64,000 nucleotides of DNA from Otis tarda (Eukaryota; Chordata; Aves; Otidiformes; Otididae). Below, piece by piece: positions 11,303-24,621 of the stretch (position 1 is its first letter; every line of letters begins with the position of its first letter). Under the pieces are notes generated by a model, which was given only the letters and a program-made list of their open reading frames with translations, was not told the DNA's origin and did not search any database. Made by a program: the position numbers and the translations under genes. The stretch lies in assembly GCA_026413225.1 (NCBI GenBank), contig CM048552.1:147821053-147885052 (forward strand), read 5' to 3'.

Positions 11303-13664
11303 GACTTTAATTTGTCATCTGCTTTTAGGAAAAAAAATAGAAGAAAAAATAGAAGGGTGCTGAAAGGCACTTAACCTTGTGTCTTTCTTTATGCTTCTAT
11401 GTACTTGTTTCTTTTTTTTTTATTCTGAAGTGGAGGAGTAGGGATCATCCCACACAACAGGAAATGTACATTGAAACTAAAATGTATCTACATGTCATAT
11501 GAGTTCAACAAGTCCAAATCTTTAACGGCAAAGCATCAGCTGCCTTGCCACGGAAAATTTCCTGTTGTTAGAACTGCAAGTTGTTGGTATTATTTAAAGA
11601 AAAAAAAAAAACCATTTTGTTTTTTAGCTTCTCATATGTCAGTAACAATGACAGAAGTATTTTAAAGACAACAACCAAAATCAAATTATCACAATTACAC
11701 AGCTTTATGCCTCTCATGCATGCCTAGCAAGGAACAGTAAAAAATATATTGTTAACAAATAAAAATTCAGAACCCTGTATTAATACTATCTTACCTGTTT
11801 AGAGTGATGTGATTGCACTGAATAAAAAAAAACCTATTTAAGAGCAAGAACTGTACTTACTACTGTACTGGACTTGAAATGGAAGACAAACTACCAAACA
11901 ATGAAGGCATTACACAAATTAGGAATTTTTTATCAATATTGCTGGATACTGAATACGTCATCCAATTGACCCTAAATTTATCATATGACCAACAACATTT
12001 GCAAAGGAAATCTATGTAATTATAGTCAATATGTCTTTTATTTAATGAGAACATGAAATCCTCCAAAATTTAAGTCAATGGGATATCCTACTTTGCTTCA
12101 TCAGAGGTGCCTGTTCTAAAGATGGTCTCCCTGAAAGTGAAAATCATCCTCTCACTTCACAGATTTCATCCTCTGTCAGCATCGAAAGATAACTGATGGC
12201 AAGGACATCTGCTGTATGAAGCAGATGTGACTCTTGTTTGCCAGCAATGGTCCTGCCACTGGCATGTAATGCCACAATCCTCAGGAACATAAAGGAATTG
12301 CAGTTTTGTTACTACTGTTGGAGAAAATCAGCTTATGCCAATGAAAAACCAAGGCAAAAGCATAGAGAGAGGATTATCAGTTATATGAAAAGTCTGTCTA
12401 GTCTTGCCTTTGACAGTGGTCCATAGCAGATCCAATAGGGAAATTGCATAAATTATACTTCTGCTCCTAGATCTCCCCACATGCAGCAACTTGTGGTATG
12501 GGCATCTCTTAACTGAGAGGTTATATTTGCAACTTGTATTTAATGGCCCTTCATGGACTTCTCCACCATGAAAGTAAAGTCCATTAGTTTCCCTATGATG
12601 TTAATACCTGTTACACAAGTAGTACAACACACTACATGTTCTTTCTTTCGGCTACTTCAAGCAACTTGCCCACTTATTCATGTTGTTTCCTGTCCAGCAA
12701 TAAATCCAGCAAGGCAAAGGTTTGTATAATTTGCTGGGACCCAGATGAGATCCAGTGGCTTTCAGAGTCATTCTTTCAGATCAGGGCTTTAGATGGAAAA
12801 TATGATGGGAAGGCCTTGTATAGCTGTACTGTTCCTAGCACAGTGATAGTAAGTAGCATGAACAAGCTCTAGTTGTGATTACACTGTGCTTTGGATTGTA
12901 AGAACCGATATCCCTTACTAACTTGTTCTACCTAGTTCCATTGCAGATGCTATTTTTATTAACATAATTGCTTTATTTTTCTTGAAACTTTCCAAGCGGC
13001 CCTCAATTATTATTCAATAATAACATATGGTGGTCAGTTCAACAGGCTAATTATATGATGCAATGCCATGAAAAGTATTTAATTTTATCACTTCTACATT
13101 TGCTGCCTTTTCCTTTCAGTGAATGCCCTCTACGTGTTACTGTAGAACAGAATAGTGAGGACTACCCACTGCTTTTCTCTGTACCACTCATTATTATATA
13201 TGTCATCTCCTATTCTTTTTGCTTCACACTAAATAATCTTAATCTTTTCAGTTCTTTTCATCTGAACACTCCCTATCCAACTAATACATATTTTCTGCCC
13301 TTTTTCAGACCTTTCTTCTTCTACTGTATCTTTCTGAAATGTGACTGAAACCCAGTAGAGTACTCTACACGAGGATGTAACCTCCATTTATAGAATGACA
13401 TTATAATAATTCCTGTATTAGTCTCCATCTCCTTCTTAATATAGCCTAACATCTGAGAACCTTATCAAAAAGTGAAATGTGAAGCAATTAAATCTACAAT
13501 ATGTAAATCTGAACCTGACAATTAGGCCTATAAGAAAGATATTCTTTATGTACAAAAAATAAAACTCACTCTAAATTAAGGGAACAAACAAAAGATGATG
13601 CATGGGAAGTGATAACGAGGATTAATAACAAGAAATGGCTGTAAGACCTTCATCACAAAATCCA

Positions 13665-13700
13665 TGAGCTAAATTCTGCTCTCCATTACAACCCCAACGG
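13665..13700. repeat. Short relic of palindromic MITE-like repeat
   Basis: GAGCTAAATTCTGCTCTCCA followed by TTACAACCCCAACGG resembles one arm of an old sauropsid palindromic repeat ('gagccaaattctgctctcagttacacc'). It is only about 36 bases long, so confidence is low. Confidence 0.3.
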
Positions 13701-16155
13701 ATACTATGAACATTAGTAACCTGCAATTATGTTGTATAAAGGCTGCTGAGTCGCATTGTAATTAACATCCTTTAGGGTGACCACAGTAATTTTAAATGTT
13801 ATCATTGAATATACAAATGAAAATGGAAGGTGTTGAATATTCTACAGCAAAGTTGAAGCTGATGTCAGTTTTATATTCTCTTTTTGCCTACCACATTGTG
13901 ATAAGCAGGCCCCCACAGAAGGATTTCTTCCTCACAGAAGAAATGCAGTCAGTGGCAACTTTAATAATTTCCAAATTGTTTTTTCCAGTCTTTTCCAGAT
14001 TTACTAAATATTACCAGCTATAGATTTTGAAATTAAAATGACAATGATAAATATTGTTATAATTACAGAAGTAACCCCCGCTTGCACTACTGAAGCAGGA
14101 GACTGCTGTGCCTCTAGTAATACTAAGGAAAGCCTTAAGGCTGATGTAAAACTGCATCTTCCTGCAGTGATGTCTGCTGGCAAGAGTTACCAGAAGACTC
14201 GTCACAGTGATTTAGAAGAGAGAGGCTGTAGTACACTTATACCAACTTTCCTTTCTATGAGGATTCCCTGGAAAAAAAAATACCTGTTGTCTGGAAAAAA
14301 AACCAATGGGTTTCCTTTACACTCATCAAATATTTAAGGCAAAACTTGTGAAATTATATTGTGAGCATAAGATGTGCATTGCTGGTGAGTTACATGGTTG
14401 GGGTTCCAAGTACTGGATGATGGTTTCAGTGGCTGAAAATAAGAAAGGCAAATGCCAAAAGCCAAAGGTTGCAAGGTAGTAGGGAATGAGGAAGTTTAAC
14501 ACACCAATGAGGTTTAGCTAATCCTTTGTACTTCACCCAGCAACATTTATGGTCCTTAGAAATGGCCAAATTATCCATGAATATCTGAATTTTGGTGCTG
14601 GCATGAATGGTGCTTAAGTGGCCAGCAATGATTTTTTTTTATCTTATATAAGGCTTTTCTGGTCACTTATGAGCTCTCTAGTGTTTTTACAATCATACCA
14701 ATAACAATAATATAACAAACTCTCATAAAAGAAAAAGATACATGTGTCTGTTAGACTAAGGCTGCCTAAAAAAAGCAGAGTCTTCACAGTTTTTCCAAAA
14801 GTAGTCTGAGGAGCTGTAAATTAATTTTCACTGGCCTTCTTTACATTGTTAGTTGGGGTTTTTATTTTTCTTCTACTTATTTGTACTTTCCTCTTCATGT
14901 TTCTCTCATGAGAACTTATGCCTGTGGATCTGTGTTTGTTCTTCTTTGTGCCTGGAGGTTATTGCTGTGCTGTAGTGAATAACCTGCTCCTCAGCTCAGT
15001 GCTCTGCAGCACTGAGGGCTTCTTCAGCTCCACGAATGTCTTGAACCTCAGCTCTTACACCACAGTGACGGTTTTAAAGGCAATCTGAATTGTGCTATAG
15101 ATATTCCTTAATTTCTTCTTAGCCCTGCATTTCATCTTTCTCTACATACATGGAAAATTTAAAAAAAAATACTTCAATATGAAAACCTAGCAGCTGGTTA
15201 ACTGCTTGACAGAGCAAAGCAGTGCTGCACAACAAATGAAGAAGTGAATATTTTATCTAATTGAAACACGAGAGTGAATTCTTCTGGTAGACAAAATACA
15301 GTTTTCCAAGAGGGATTTTGGCATTGGCACTGTCTAAAATTTCCAAACTTGTGAGAAGTCCCACAGGATCTATAATGTCTTCAAGCTGTCATAAAGGACA
15401 CTTTCCTACTATTTTTCCAAGTATAGAAGTCACTGGGCCAGACTAAAGATCAAATTTATTTTCCAGATGGAGATGAAATAAGGCTTTTATCCAAGCAAAG
15501 TCCTTCAATGTGCATTCAGCTTAAACATGAGGGGAGATCATTTGAAGTAAGACGTTTCACATGTAGCTGTAGTGAGAGACTGGAGTTCTGGACTGTAGAT
15601 AACTCCACTTCTTCCTTTTTTCAGGTAACTAGAGAGAAATCTTATGCATGCCATGTTATTTGGTACCATAAAAAAAAAAAATTCCAAGTACAAATACTGA
15701 AATATTTATGTTTTATTGGCTTGAAAATTATTCTTTCAGCTTCAAATGCAGGAATATGCCTTATAGCCTTTGAATAAAACTGCCGTCATTTTGGATTGAT
15801 AACTCTTTAAATTAATGATACATTTAAATAAATAGCTAAATTGCAATGGAATTTCATGTTACATCTACATTAATAATACCAAATGAATTAGTCGTGATTA
15901 ATGTTATAAAGAATATAAAATGAATTAATAATGATTGGCCACTAACTGCAAAATGGGCAACACTTCATAATAAGTGGCAAATAATTCTTACTTTCTTTGG
16001 TATTTCTTGCAAAAATTTTAATCATGATGAATTCTTTTGATATTAATACAAGATAATACAAGATTCCATAGGAAGTCTATTGTAATTTAACATAATCTTA
16101 CTGAAAGGATTAATTTAAATTAATTAAATTTATTAATTAATAAACCCACTATATT
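13701..16155. other. AT-rich noncoding stretch, no gene seen
   Basis: No coding signal. A perfect 9 bp stem with a 4-base loop is at 14995-15016 (CTCAGTGCT / AGCACTGAG). A TTAATT-rich palindromic run is at about 16109-16143. Confidence 0.6.
16109..16143. repeat. TTAATT/AATTAA low-complexity palindromic run
   Basis: Overlapping TTAATT, AAATTAATTAAATTTATTAA and TTAATTAATAAA make a nearly pure A/T self-complementary tract of about 35 bases. Confidence 0.7.
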
Positions 16156-16190
16156 TGGGTCCAGATCCAGGCTGAACTTAGGCACTTTGG
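16156..16190. repeat. Short relic of palindromic MITE-like repeat
   Basis: GGGTCCAGATCCAGGCTGAA followed by CTTAGGCACTTTGG resembles the 'ggcccagatcc...ttaggcacct' arm of an old sauropsid palindromic repeat. The second arm is not recognisable. Confidence 0.3.
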
Positions 16191-16628
16191 TGTCTGGCTG
16201 TCTGGCACAATGTAGCTGTCATGACATGTCTCTCAGAGTGGTGGATGCTGGTGCAGAAGCGAGTAGGTGGGCGCAGAAGTGGGGAGGTGAGTAAGACAGT
16301 CAGACTCAGTGGGTGCACCGGTGACGGAGCAGGTAGGTCTGTTAGTGATAAACACTGTTTACCAAGCCAAGCTTTCAATTAAAACTCACCTAACTGTGGT
16401 ACCTTTAACATTTTAGGGTTTTAAATATATATAAAAATTAGAAATTAATACCAATAATTTATTCCAGTGTTAAGGTCATATCTAATATGCAGTGACAGTC
16501 TCATAATGTCAATTCTCACATTAGGGATCTCTGTTTCTTGGGATGTCTCATCTTCTAACACAAAATATTCCCTCTACTGCGAGTTGATTTTTGCAGATGT
16601 CTGATCTGTAATTTTGATCCTGTGGTGA

Positions 16629-16676
16629 GCAGGCAAAACATGAGGCCGGCAAAACATGACGCCAGCAAAACAAAGC
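16629..16676. repeat. 16 bp tandem repeat, 3 copies
   Basis: The units are GCAGGCAAAACATGAG, GCCGGCAAAACATGAC and GCCAGCAAAACAAAGC, contiguous and in the same orientation. They share GC(A/C)(A/G)GCAAAACA. The array is a short minisatellite that is more GC-rich than its surroundings. Confidence 0.85.
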
Positions 16677-17789
16677 TTGAGTAGAATTAAAGGGGAAGTA
16701 GACTTAAAGGATATTTTACTTTTGGTAACAGAAGGGAAAAGAAGAAAGTGTCAGCAAAACTGTAGATGACTGTATGCTAGACATGCTCTAAGCCTGCATG
16801 CATGCACAAATGCCTGACAAACAAACAAAAAAAAATCAACAAAATTTTCCAGCTGAGATGTTTGTGTTTTTTTTAAAAAATGTAAGCAGAGTAAGCAAAC
16901 AGTCAGATCAACATGTACCTGGAGCTGTTGTGTAGGAGAAGTCAAGGATGATTCGATGTTTGTTTTCTTGGTGGATAGTTTTGTTTGGTTTGAGGCTACA
17001 GACAGCCAACACAGGCAGTGTCTGGAGCTGGGAGTCTTTCACTGGCCTGCGAGCACTAGTATGGTAACTGGCTTCAGCCTAACAAGCACCAGAGCACAGG
17101 TTTCTCTTTGCACACTGTGAAAACTATCAGTTAAACATTTATTTTTTTCCACCGATGTAAGCTTAAATACTTAAAAGAAAAGGAACAACATTAACTTTTT
17201 ATTAGAGCTGTTATGGTTAGATCAACATTGTGCTGTTGCTAAAAAAACAGCCTAACAAGTTGATTTTAGACCCAATTTCAAGCAGTAAAAATATTTTGGC
17301 CAAACAAGTGAAGTATTCTGTGAGTTGCAATGCCACATCAGAGCTTTATTTTAGTTTTATGGGTTTTGTCCTGAAGATATGTATTAAGAATTTCATGCTT
17401 AAATAGTAACAGGGGAAAAAACAAACAAGAAAAACAAACAACAACAACAAAAGAGTAAAATAGCACTACACTTCTTTTTTTTTCCCTAAAAAATGTCATT
17501 TACGTACTTTGAAATACACATTACTTATGAGTTTATAAGAAAAAATGTTGTTGCCAGTTATTTACCATCTGAATAGAGCTGAACATTGCCTCCACGGTGA
17601 TGCTTCCCAAAGGGTATATCAGAAAATATACCTCTCACCTAATGGGAAACGTTGTCTTTAGTGCTGCAGGACCTCAGTTTGGCCTTATTCTGTTAATTAA
17701 CCGTGTTCGCATCACAGTTTCTATCTTACTCAATAGCATTTTTAAATCTATTTCTTGAGCAGTTCTGTAACTTCTTGCTTTTGGACTGC

Positions 17790-17812
17790 TTTTTTTTTTT
17801 TTTTTTTTTTTT
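17790..17812. repeat. Poly-T tract (T23)
   Basis: An uninterrupted run of 23 T lies between GGACTGC and GCCATTTTGACT. No retroelement body is recognisable next to it. Confidence 0.9.
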
Positions 17813-18668
17813 GCCATTTTGACTTTGCACAGCCAGTGAAAATTGCATTAAGATCAGCATTCTTAGTGGACTGATGTCAAACATCCTTCACACCTCAGAA
17901 GGTCATATTGGTGGTTCTGTTTTTCTTCTATTTACCTTGGTCAGTTGGACAAAACTACAAATAACTACGATCCTTATTTTGCTACTCAAGGGCTTCATCC
18001 AAAAATCTGGGTTTTTTTTCTGGATGTAGCAATGGAATTCATTAGAGAGGAAAGCTGAACCTAAAGTGAATCACTCAAATTTAACAGCAGATGAGATGGA
18101 GCCTTTTGAGACTTTCTTAACCAGCAAACCTATAATTTCCTTAGAGGAATTTTGATCTCTGCTTTTCTCAAGGGACAAATTGCCTACAAACTCTGTCATA
18201 ACAACTTTGTACTGAAGGTTTAACATGTTTTGAAGGTAAGTCAAGTCAATGGTTTGTTCTTAAAGCAAAAGGGAGCGAACGGGAAAGGAAGGCAAAGTAA
18301 AGCAAGGCAAGGCAAGGGACCCCCAATACATACCATACTTTTTTAACACTGATACTATAATGAGGTTTGCATTTATTGTGGGAGTTTTTATTACTGGGAT
18401 TCAAGAACTAGCCCTTCAGAAAATTCTTTTTTTCTTCCCCAAAAAGATATGACGAACTAGAAAAGACATGCATAATATCATATAATTATACTACCAGAAT
18501 GCAAATTATATAAGAAGTTAACCAAATTCTGTCATTAGGTATAAATTTCCTAGCATCTATATAAAAAACAGATATAAATGCTTCCAAATTCTGCGTTACC
18601 TCTATGTAAGTAATAAAATGCAGTTATTGCTTTCATTTTTAGACTTCTTTTTTTTTCCCATAAGGCTA

Positions 18669-18706
18669 CGAATCGGAGGTACAGCTCCGAATCGGAGGAA
18701 CAGATC
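18669..18706. repeat. 19 bp direct repeat, 2 copies
   Basis: CGAATCGGAGGTACAGCTC is followed at once by CGAATCGGAGGAACAGATC, identical at 17 of 19 positions. Each copy holds two CpG dinucleotides, in a region where CpG is otherwise rare. Confidence 0.85.
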
Positions 18707-21700
18707 AACAGCAAGGTATATGACTTTTTATGCATGTTTTATGTATACAATAATAATCACTTAACATGAATAGAACTGACATTATTAGTTCTTACACAAA
18801 TGACATTTCCTAAAGGCAGGCTATTTTTAAACAGATACTTAAATAAAAATATGTGCACCTGCAAGCTTAAAAGGCCACTGCAAGCTATCAGTGTGTAAAG
18901 CAGCACCTACAAACAGACCCTGTTTAAAACGAGACTCTGCACTCAGATAAATAATTAAAAAAAAAAGTTTAACAGCTGTAATGTATTTAATGTTGTATTT
19001 TAACTGTTTTACAGATTTTCTTTCAGAATCATGTAGCTTTTTTTCTCCAATGAATTGTTTCCAGTACTATTTATATAGACAACCATTAAATACTGGTTGT
19101 ACATACTTACATAAGCTAATCATGTCCAGTAAGGAAAAATCACTCAAATGATGTCTAAAGTAAAGGATTTCTACTAAAAAAAAAATAAAGCTAGGAAACT
19201 ATGAGATACAGACAGCCACACAAGTTTGGCTAGCAATTCTAAATGAGGTTAAACTCTTTCATTCTTATAATCAAGATATTTCTACCTTTTCTTGACAATG
19301 ATGGGTTTTAGGCATCTGCCATGATGATGACTTCTTGTCAGGTGTTTGTTTGAACTTCATTTACAGCCAATGATAACACAGAGATATTTGTGCAAAATGC
19401 ATTTGACCCGTTTCAGATGTTTAGTTTAAGATTAAACAAATTACTCAGGTTACTACACAATCATTTTAAGAAGCTCTTTTTTGTTTTCTTATTCAAAACA
19501 CAATAGCGAAATAAAACTAATTGTATACTAATTGTTACAACTAATTGTAACACTAATTGTATGTTCATGTTGTGCCTTAATAGATATCATAACTTTCTAG
19601 GAATTTTGAGAGGTGAATTTTTTTATTACTTTAATGAAGACTTAGCATTTCTCAGACCAAGGAGACTAGTCTGTTGATTCTAATTAAACTAATATTGCGT
19701 ATGTGTTTCTTTAAAATATAGGCTAAGAAAACGTGAACTTTCTTAAAAGGACTGCAATCTTTCAAGAAGTTTTAAAATACAGATGTTTTGTCTCCGCTTG
19801 TATAGCGTTTAATTTGTTTAACAGAGGTACTACTGTATTTATTCTACTTTGACTGTTACATTCAACATGAAAAGTTTGTGTTTGTTTGTGTGGTTTTTTA
19901 AGTTGAACATCACAGAAAAATTCTTCCTCCCACCCCTAATTTTTCAGAATCCAACTGAAGGCTGAAAACTAAGAATTTGTTCTTCTGCATAACTTAAGCA
20001 AAAAAGTGTTCTCCTTCAATGGAACATAGATGACCTGGCGGGGCAGCAGAATAATTTAGCATGCAGATTTTAGAAAGGAAGTTCTTAAAGGGAATATACC
20101 CAGAAACTCTAAAAATGTTAATAAAAAGTTCTTCACTCTAAACCACTGGTGACATTTGAGGGCAAAACCTTTTGCATTTCGATCCATCAAGGTCAGGAAA
20201 TAAGACTCCCTGCCACATATTTCTCCCATTTCTGGAAGGAAAGTCTACAAAATTATAATGCTCTTACAGATATATCTTCTTTTCATTCCTATTGCAGTTC
20301 TTATGAGAAAAAGAATCTTTACTAATAATTCACTTTTTCTGGCTCTATGAAACCAACCAGTAATATCTCGTTATTGTCCTATAGTCTGAAAAACCTTTCC
20401 ATCTGTATGGTTTTATATTTATTGTCCAGCTGTGATTTTGGCCATTCATTAAGAGAAATATCTCTATTACTTTGACAAAAAGGTGATAACCTTGCCTTAT
20501 TCTGGCCCAGCTATTTATTAATGACTCCCAGATACCATTTTCCAGTTCTATGCACTGCAGTATTTTAATTTGATGATACAAATTGGATAATACAAATGTC
20601 CTCAAACCATGCTTACAACTCCCAGTGATAGCAATGAACATGCCGACAATGCCTTGTCAGATTGTTCTTGATGACTGCCCCAGGCAGCGTGCTTCACCTA
20701 CTGGCACTTTAGCAGGCCTTGCAGAGCTTCCAGACTGCTTCAGTCACTTGTGACTTCTGCTAACATTGAAAAACATACAGGATGGAAAGCTTCTTGAAAG
20801 AAAATCAAGGTCTCATCCTGCTCTGCTTTTCATCTTCCTGTATGTGTTCAATTTAAGATATTCAAACCCAGTTCTAAGATGACATGGTGTTTTCCATGTA
20901 TTTTCCATGTAAGAATGATTATGGAGAGTAAATTGAAGGCATATTAGACAGGGAAGAACTCCATCACTGTTTGCTGCTTTCTGAAGTAGAGCTATTCAAA
21001 ACTGTTATCTGACTGTGTTTTCATTGTATTTGGTGGTGGTTTTTTTTTTCTTTTCTGCCAAAATTCAATGCTTTTCAAACATGAATCAAAATATTATTAT
21101 TGTATGTTTGTCACTGTATCTCATAGGATTGAAAATACAAGCATGTAACTGACATGACTTGTGTGAATTGTCCTCCATGCATTTGTGTCAACAGGATATA
21201 CTTAGGCCGAGTCCAGTCTTTATCTAAGCAGTTACATGCCTAAAATGGGATGAACATGAATCTAAATGTTTGGCCACAGCAGGGAACCGAGCTATCACAG
21301 TTCACAAGCTAGTAAGACACCACCTCCGGTGTCAGTTCTTTACAAGGACTACACTACAAGATGCTGGATTCCTCTTTGTTTTTGTAGGCTTAGAAACACA
21401 AATTATTTATTTATTATTTATTATTCATAATTAGGAATATTTCTTTTTACTGTTTGCTTAAATTATTGAAGTTTTCTTGTTGCCTATAACTAGCTTCTAA
21501 AAGCTCTAGGTCACTAATCAGTTATCCAAAGGTATTTGTCTCATAGCTTGTTTGAAAGGTTCACAGAAGTGGAATAATAAGACAATCTGCATTACAAATT
21601 TAAGAATTTTCCTGAAACATTAATGTTGAGTAATTGAACTTGTAGAAAGGAATGGAACAATAATATGAGAAAAGGTGAAAGATCTGGAGAGGCTGGGAAG

Positions 21701-24513
21701 TCTAGTTTCAAAGGTAGCAAGCATAGTTGCTAAGACTTTAGATGCATTCTTCCAAAGATGCCAGTCAGTCACAGAGCTTAATTTGGAAATTAATGCATAT
21801 CTTTCTCAGTTATGTGTTAAAATTATTATTTGGCACAATTTTTCTTCTTCACTCTGAAAGGTGAAATTCCCTGAATGCTTGTGGTGATGGAAATCTTGAA
21901 TCTATTAATAATGTTGATGCTGTTATTCTCAAAAATTTTCACTTTTAAAATATTTGGTGCTAGGTTAAGAATATAAATGTGAGGAGTTAGTTTTCCCTAG
22001 CTGCAAGCAATCTGTATTTGGACTTACTTAGTATTCTCTCTTCAGTCATAGTTTAGATACATTTTTTGAAGACTGACTGGCATTTTGAGTCAGAGAACTC
22101 TATCACTGAAGTCAAACTTTTGCCTTAGAAAGCATTATCATGGTATTAAACCTGGACAATTATGTATATAAATGTTAAAAGCACAGAAAAAAAAAATGAA
22201 ACAAAAATTAGATCTGAAGGAGATGCAAATTGTACTATTGTTATTTCTTTCCCTGTGTCTATGTGGAAATTTCTTGGGGCAGGAGTCACTTGCCCATGTT
22301 ACTACCATCTCCCTACTGATGTTGTGTGAAATTACTGAGATACTTTTGAAAATGAAAAAAGAAGAAAAATAATTTTAAAACATTCCCTCAATAAGATCTT
22401 ATTTTTCAATTTTTTGTTTATTGTGATAATGTCAGGAAAAACAATATATTCTTTCCTTTCAATGTGGGCCAATTCTCCTTTTTCTATTTTTTTTTCTTTC
22501 ATTGCTTGAGTCAAAGAAAGGTTTAAAAATGCTGCAGAATCCGTTGATGAGAATCTTACTGCCCACAATGAATTAAGAAGTTAATGGCTTCTTACAAAAA
22601 AGGGACATAATAGGCCAATTAGGCTTGATAATAAAGACTGACATATTTCGTAAAGCTTCCTTACACACTATATCTATGTCCCTTTTCAAGAAGTTACTCA
22701 GATTCAATAAAGCTGTTTAATCTAAAAGCTTGTAAGAAGTATGAAAGTTCTTGGTTTTCATAGCAACTTTTATAAATGAAGGCAGTATGTTTACATTCTT
22801 GTGGGATGATATCAATCAATATTAGCTAGTTCTTGGAATGCACCATCACAGAATATGCCAGGATAGTACAAGATAAAATACAATAAAATAATAATTATTT
22901 TTTGAGTACCTACTTTTCAGTTTTTAATAGATTCAGACACCAAAAGATATTGTCTAAATGTTGTTTCAACATCAGGGCTACATGTCTAACTTCACTTACA
23001 GTCACTGGAAATATGTAGTTTGACTTAGGTATCCACACATAAACATCTAGTAACATTGTATTTTCCCTGTACAGCCTGTGCGTGAGTAGTAATGGACTTT
23101 TTCCAATGTGACAAATAGTTCTAAAGTTGGGTTAAACTGGCATCTCTTTGAAGTCAGGTCCATTTTAAGGATGTGTATGTTTTTCACATGGGTATTTTTC
23201 TAGTTGTGTTTATATATTAACAGAATAGCTTCAGGATGAGTAAAAGATATTTAGATGGTGGACATTTTGTCTACCTAAAGTGAAAAATTAAAATTATATT
23301 GATTATTAATTGATATGTTCATAGCACAGAAGTGAAAAAAAAAGCCACAAGTAAAAGAGTAAATAGAGCTATTTTTTGGAAAAGATAGTCAATGAATCTC
23401 TGTTGGTCAAATTCTGACAGAACACGGACAATTTCATACACCTTTGAACTAGAGAGAAGCAATGAAGTCACATCTCTCCCTATTCTACAATGAAAAATCT
23501 CTCATTTTACAGCCAGTTAGCATCAGTGTAGATGAGGATAGGAAGCTTATGAGCTCTACTGCAAAACACAACCTCAAGACATTTATTTTCTGTCCCACTG
23601 GTATACTTTCATATGAACTCTGTCTCACTTATATTTATTCATCTCTTTGGGCCACTGAAATTGAATATTGAATACCCAAGTCAGGTCTCTTTGTGCACCA
23701 GGAAGGTCAGACAACTTGATTATACCAGCTATAATCAAAGAGTATTCATTTTTTCCATATCTGCTCACCATTTCTTCAAGAATTGAACTTTGCCAGAAAC
23801 AGCAGGATGGATGAACAAATCTTTGGAAAAGAGTACTGCAGCACTGAGTATATGCAGCATTTGAGAAAGAAAATAGTCTCTGGTACTTAAAAAAAAAAAT
23901 CTCAAAAAGATTAAAGTGTGTGCGGATATGTTTATTAACTATAACATAAATGCATTTTTACCCTATGCAGAAACAAAGTGAGAAAGCTAGTGCAGAGGCA
24001 GGCCATCATGTGTGAAAAAAAAGTTAAAGCTCATACTAAGCAAAGCTGAGCTTTGTTGTTGTTGGTTTTCATTCAGCTGCACTCATCTATTAAAGAGCAT
24101 TAAAAACATCCATTAGCTGTTAATTTAGAATACTTCAGACAGTGATCCCTAAACCTTCATTGATATCTTTCCAACAACCTCCTAATCTCTGAAAATTATT
24201 GGCAAGAGCTACACTGAATCAGCCCATCATCAATCCTGGCTTTCATTATTCGAGTTAACACAGATGCTCTACCTGTAAACACTTAGGAGAAATACAGATC
24301 TTCCTTTTTCTTGAAAGATGTACTTACAAGTAGAATTCGATTTCATGAATGAAGCTGCTTCTCTTATCTATGTCATCTCAAATTAATGACACAAAACCAG
24401 CACATAATTTAATAGCAGTAAAGCTAGAAACAATCTCTGTGCACTTCAGAAATGTAAAGTAAAAAATTACTGCTAAAATCTTTAGTTTGCCTCCACCCTA
24501 GGTATTGCTACTT

Positions 24514-24621
24514 AAAAAAACCAAAAAAACAAAAAACAAAACAAAACACAAGTCAACAAAAAAAAAAACCCAAACCCAAACCCAAAACCCAAAAGCAAAA
24601 TCCCAAACAAAATCAAAACCA
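24514..24621. repeat. A-rich tract with CCCAAA repeats
   Basis: About 108 bases have almost no T or G on the plus strand. They begin with AAAAAC-type repeats, followed by A12 and then several ACCCAAACCCAAACCC units that decay into CCCAAAA variants. The complementary strand is G/T-rich (TTTGGG). The tract could be the expanded tail of a lost retroelement or simple slippage. Confidence 0.8.

Larger units (their letters stand above)
8573..13664. other. AT-rich noncoding stretch, no gene seen
   Basis: No coding signal. Local features are the three-copy 21 bp repeat at 10.54 kb, the T20A11 tract at 11.27 kb, an inverted pair CAAAGTAAAA/TTTTACTTTG at 10742-10751 and 10800-10809, and a loose set of TTTTAGGAT-type repeats at about 9787-9850. 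The open frame of 101 codons at 11058-11363 runs through the homopolymer tract and is not credible. Confidence 0.6.
16191..24513. other. AT-rich noncoding stretch, no gene seen
   Basis: More than 8 kb without any supported gene. No open frame exceeds 98 codons, and none shows a domain or conserved motif. Local structures are the 16 bp triple repeat at 16.63 kb, T23 at 17790-17812, an AAC-rich run at about 17410-17453, GGCAA repeats at about 18285-18317, the 19 bp direct repeat at 18.67 kb, clustered CTAATTGT words at 19516-19560, and an ATT/ATTT run at about 21401-21426. Confidence 0.6.
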
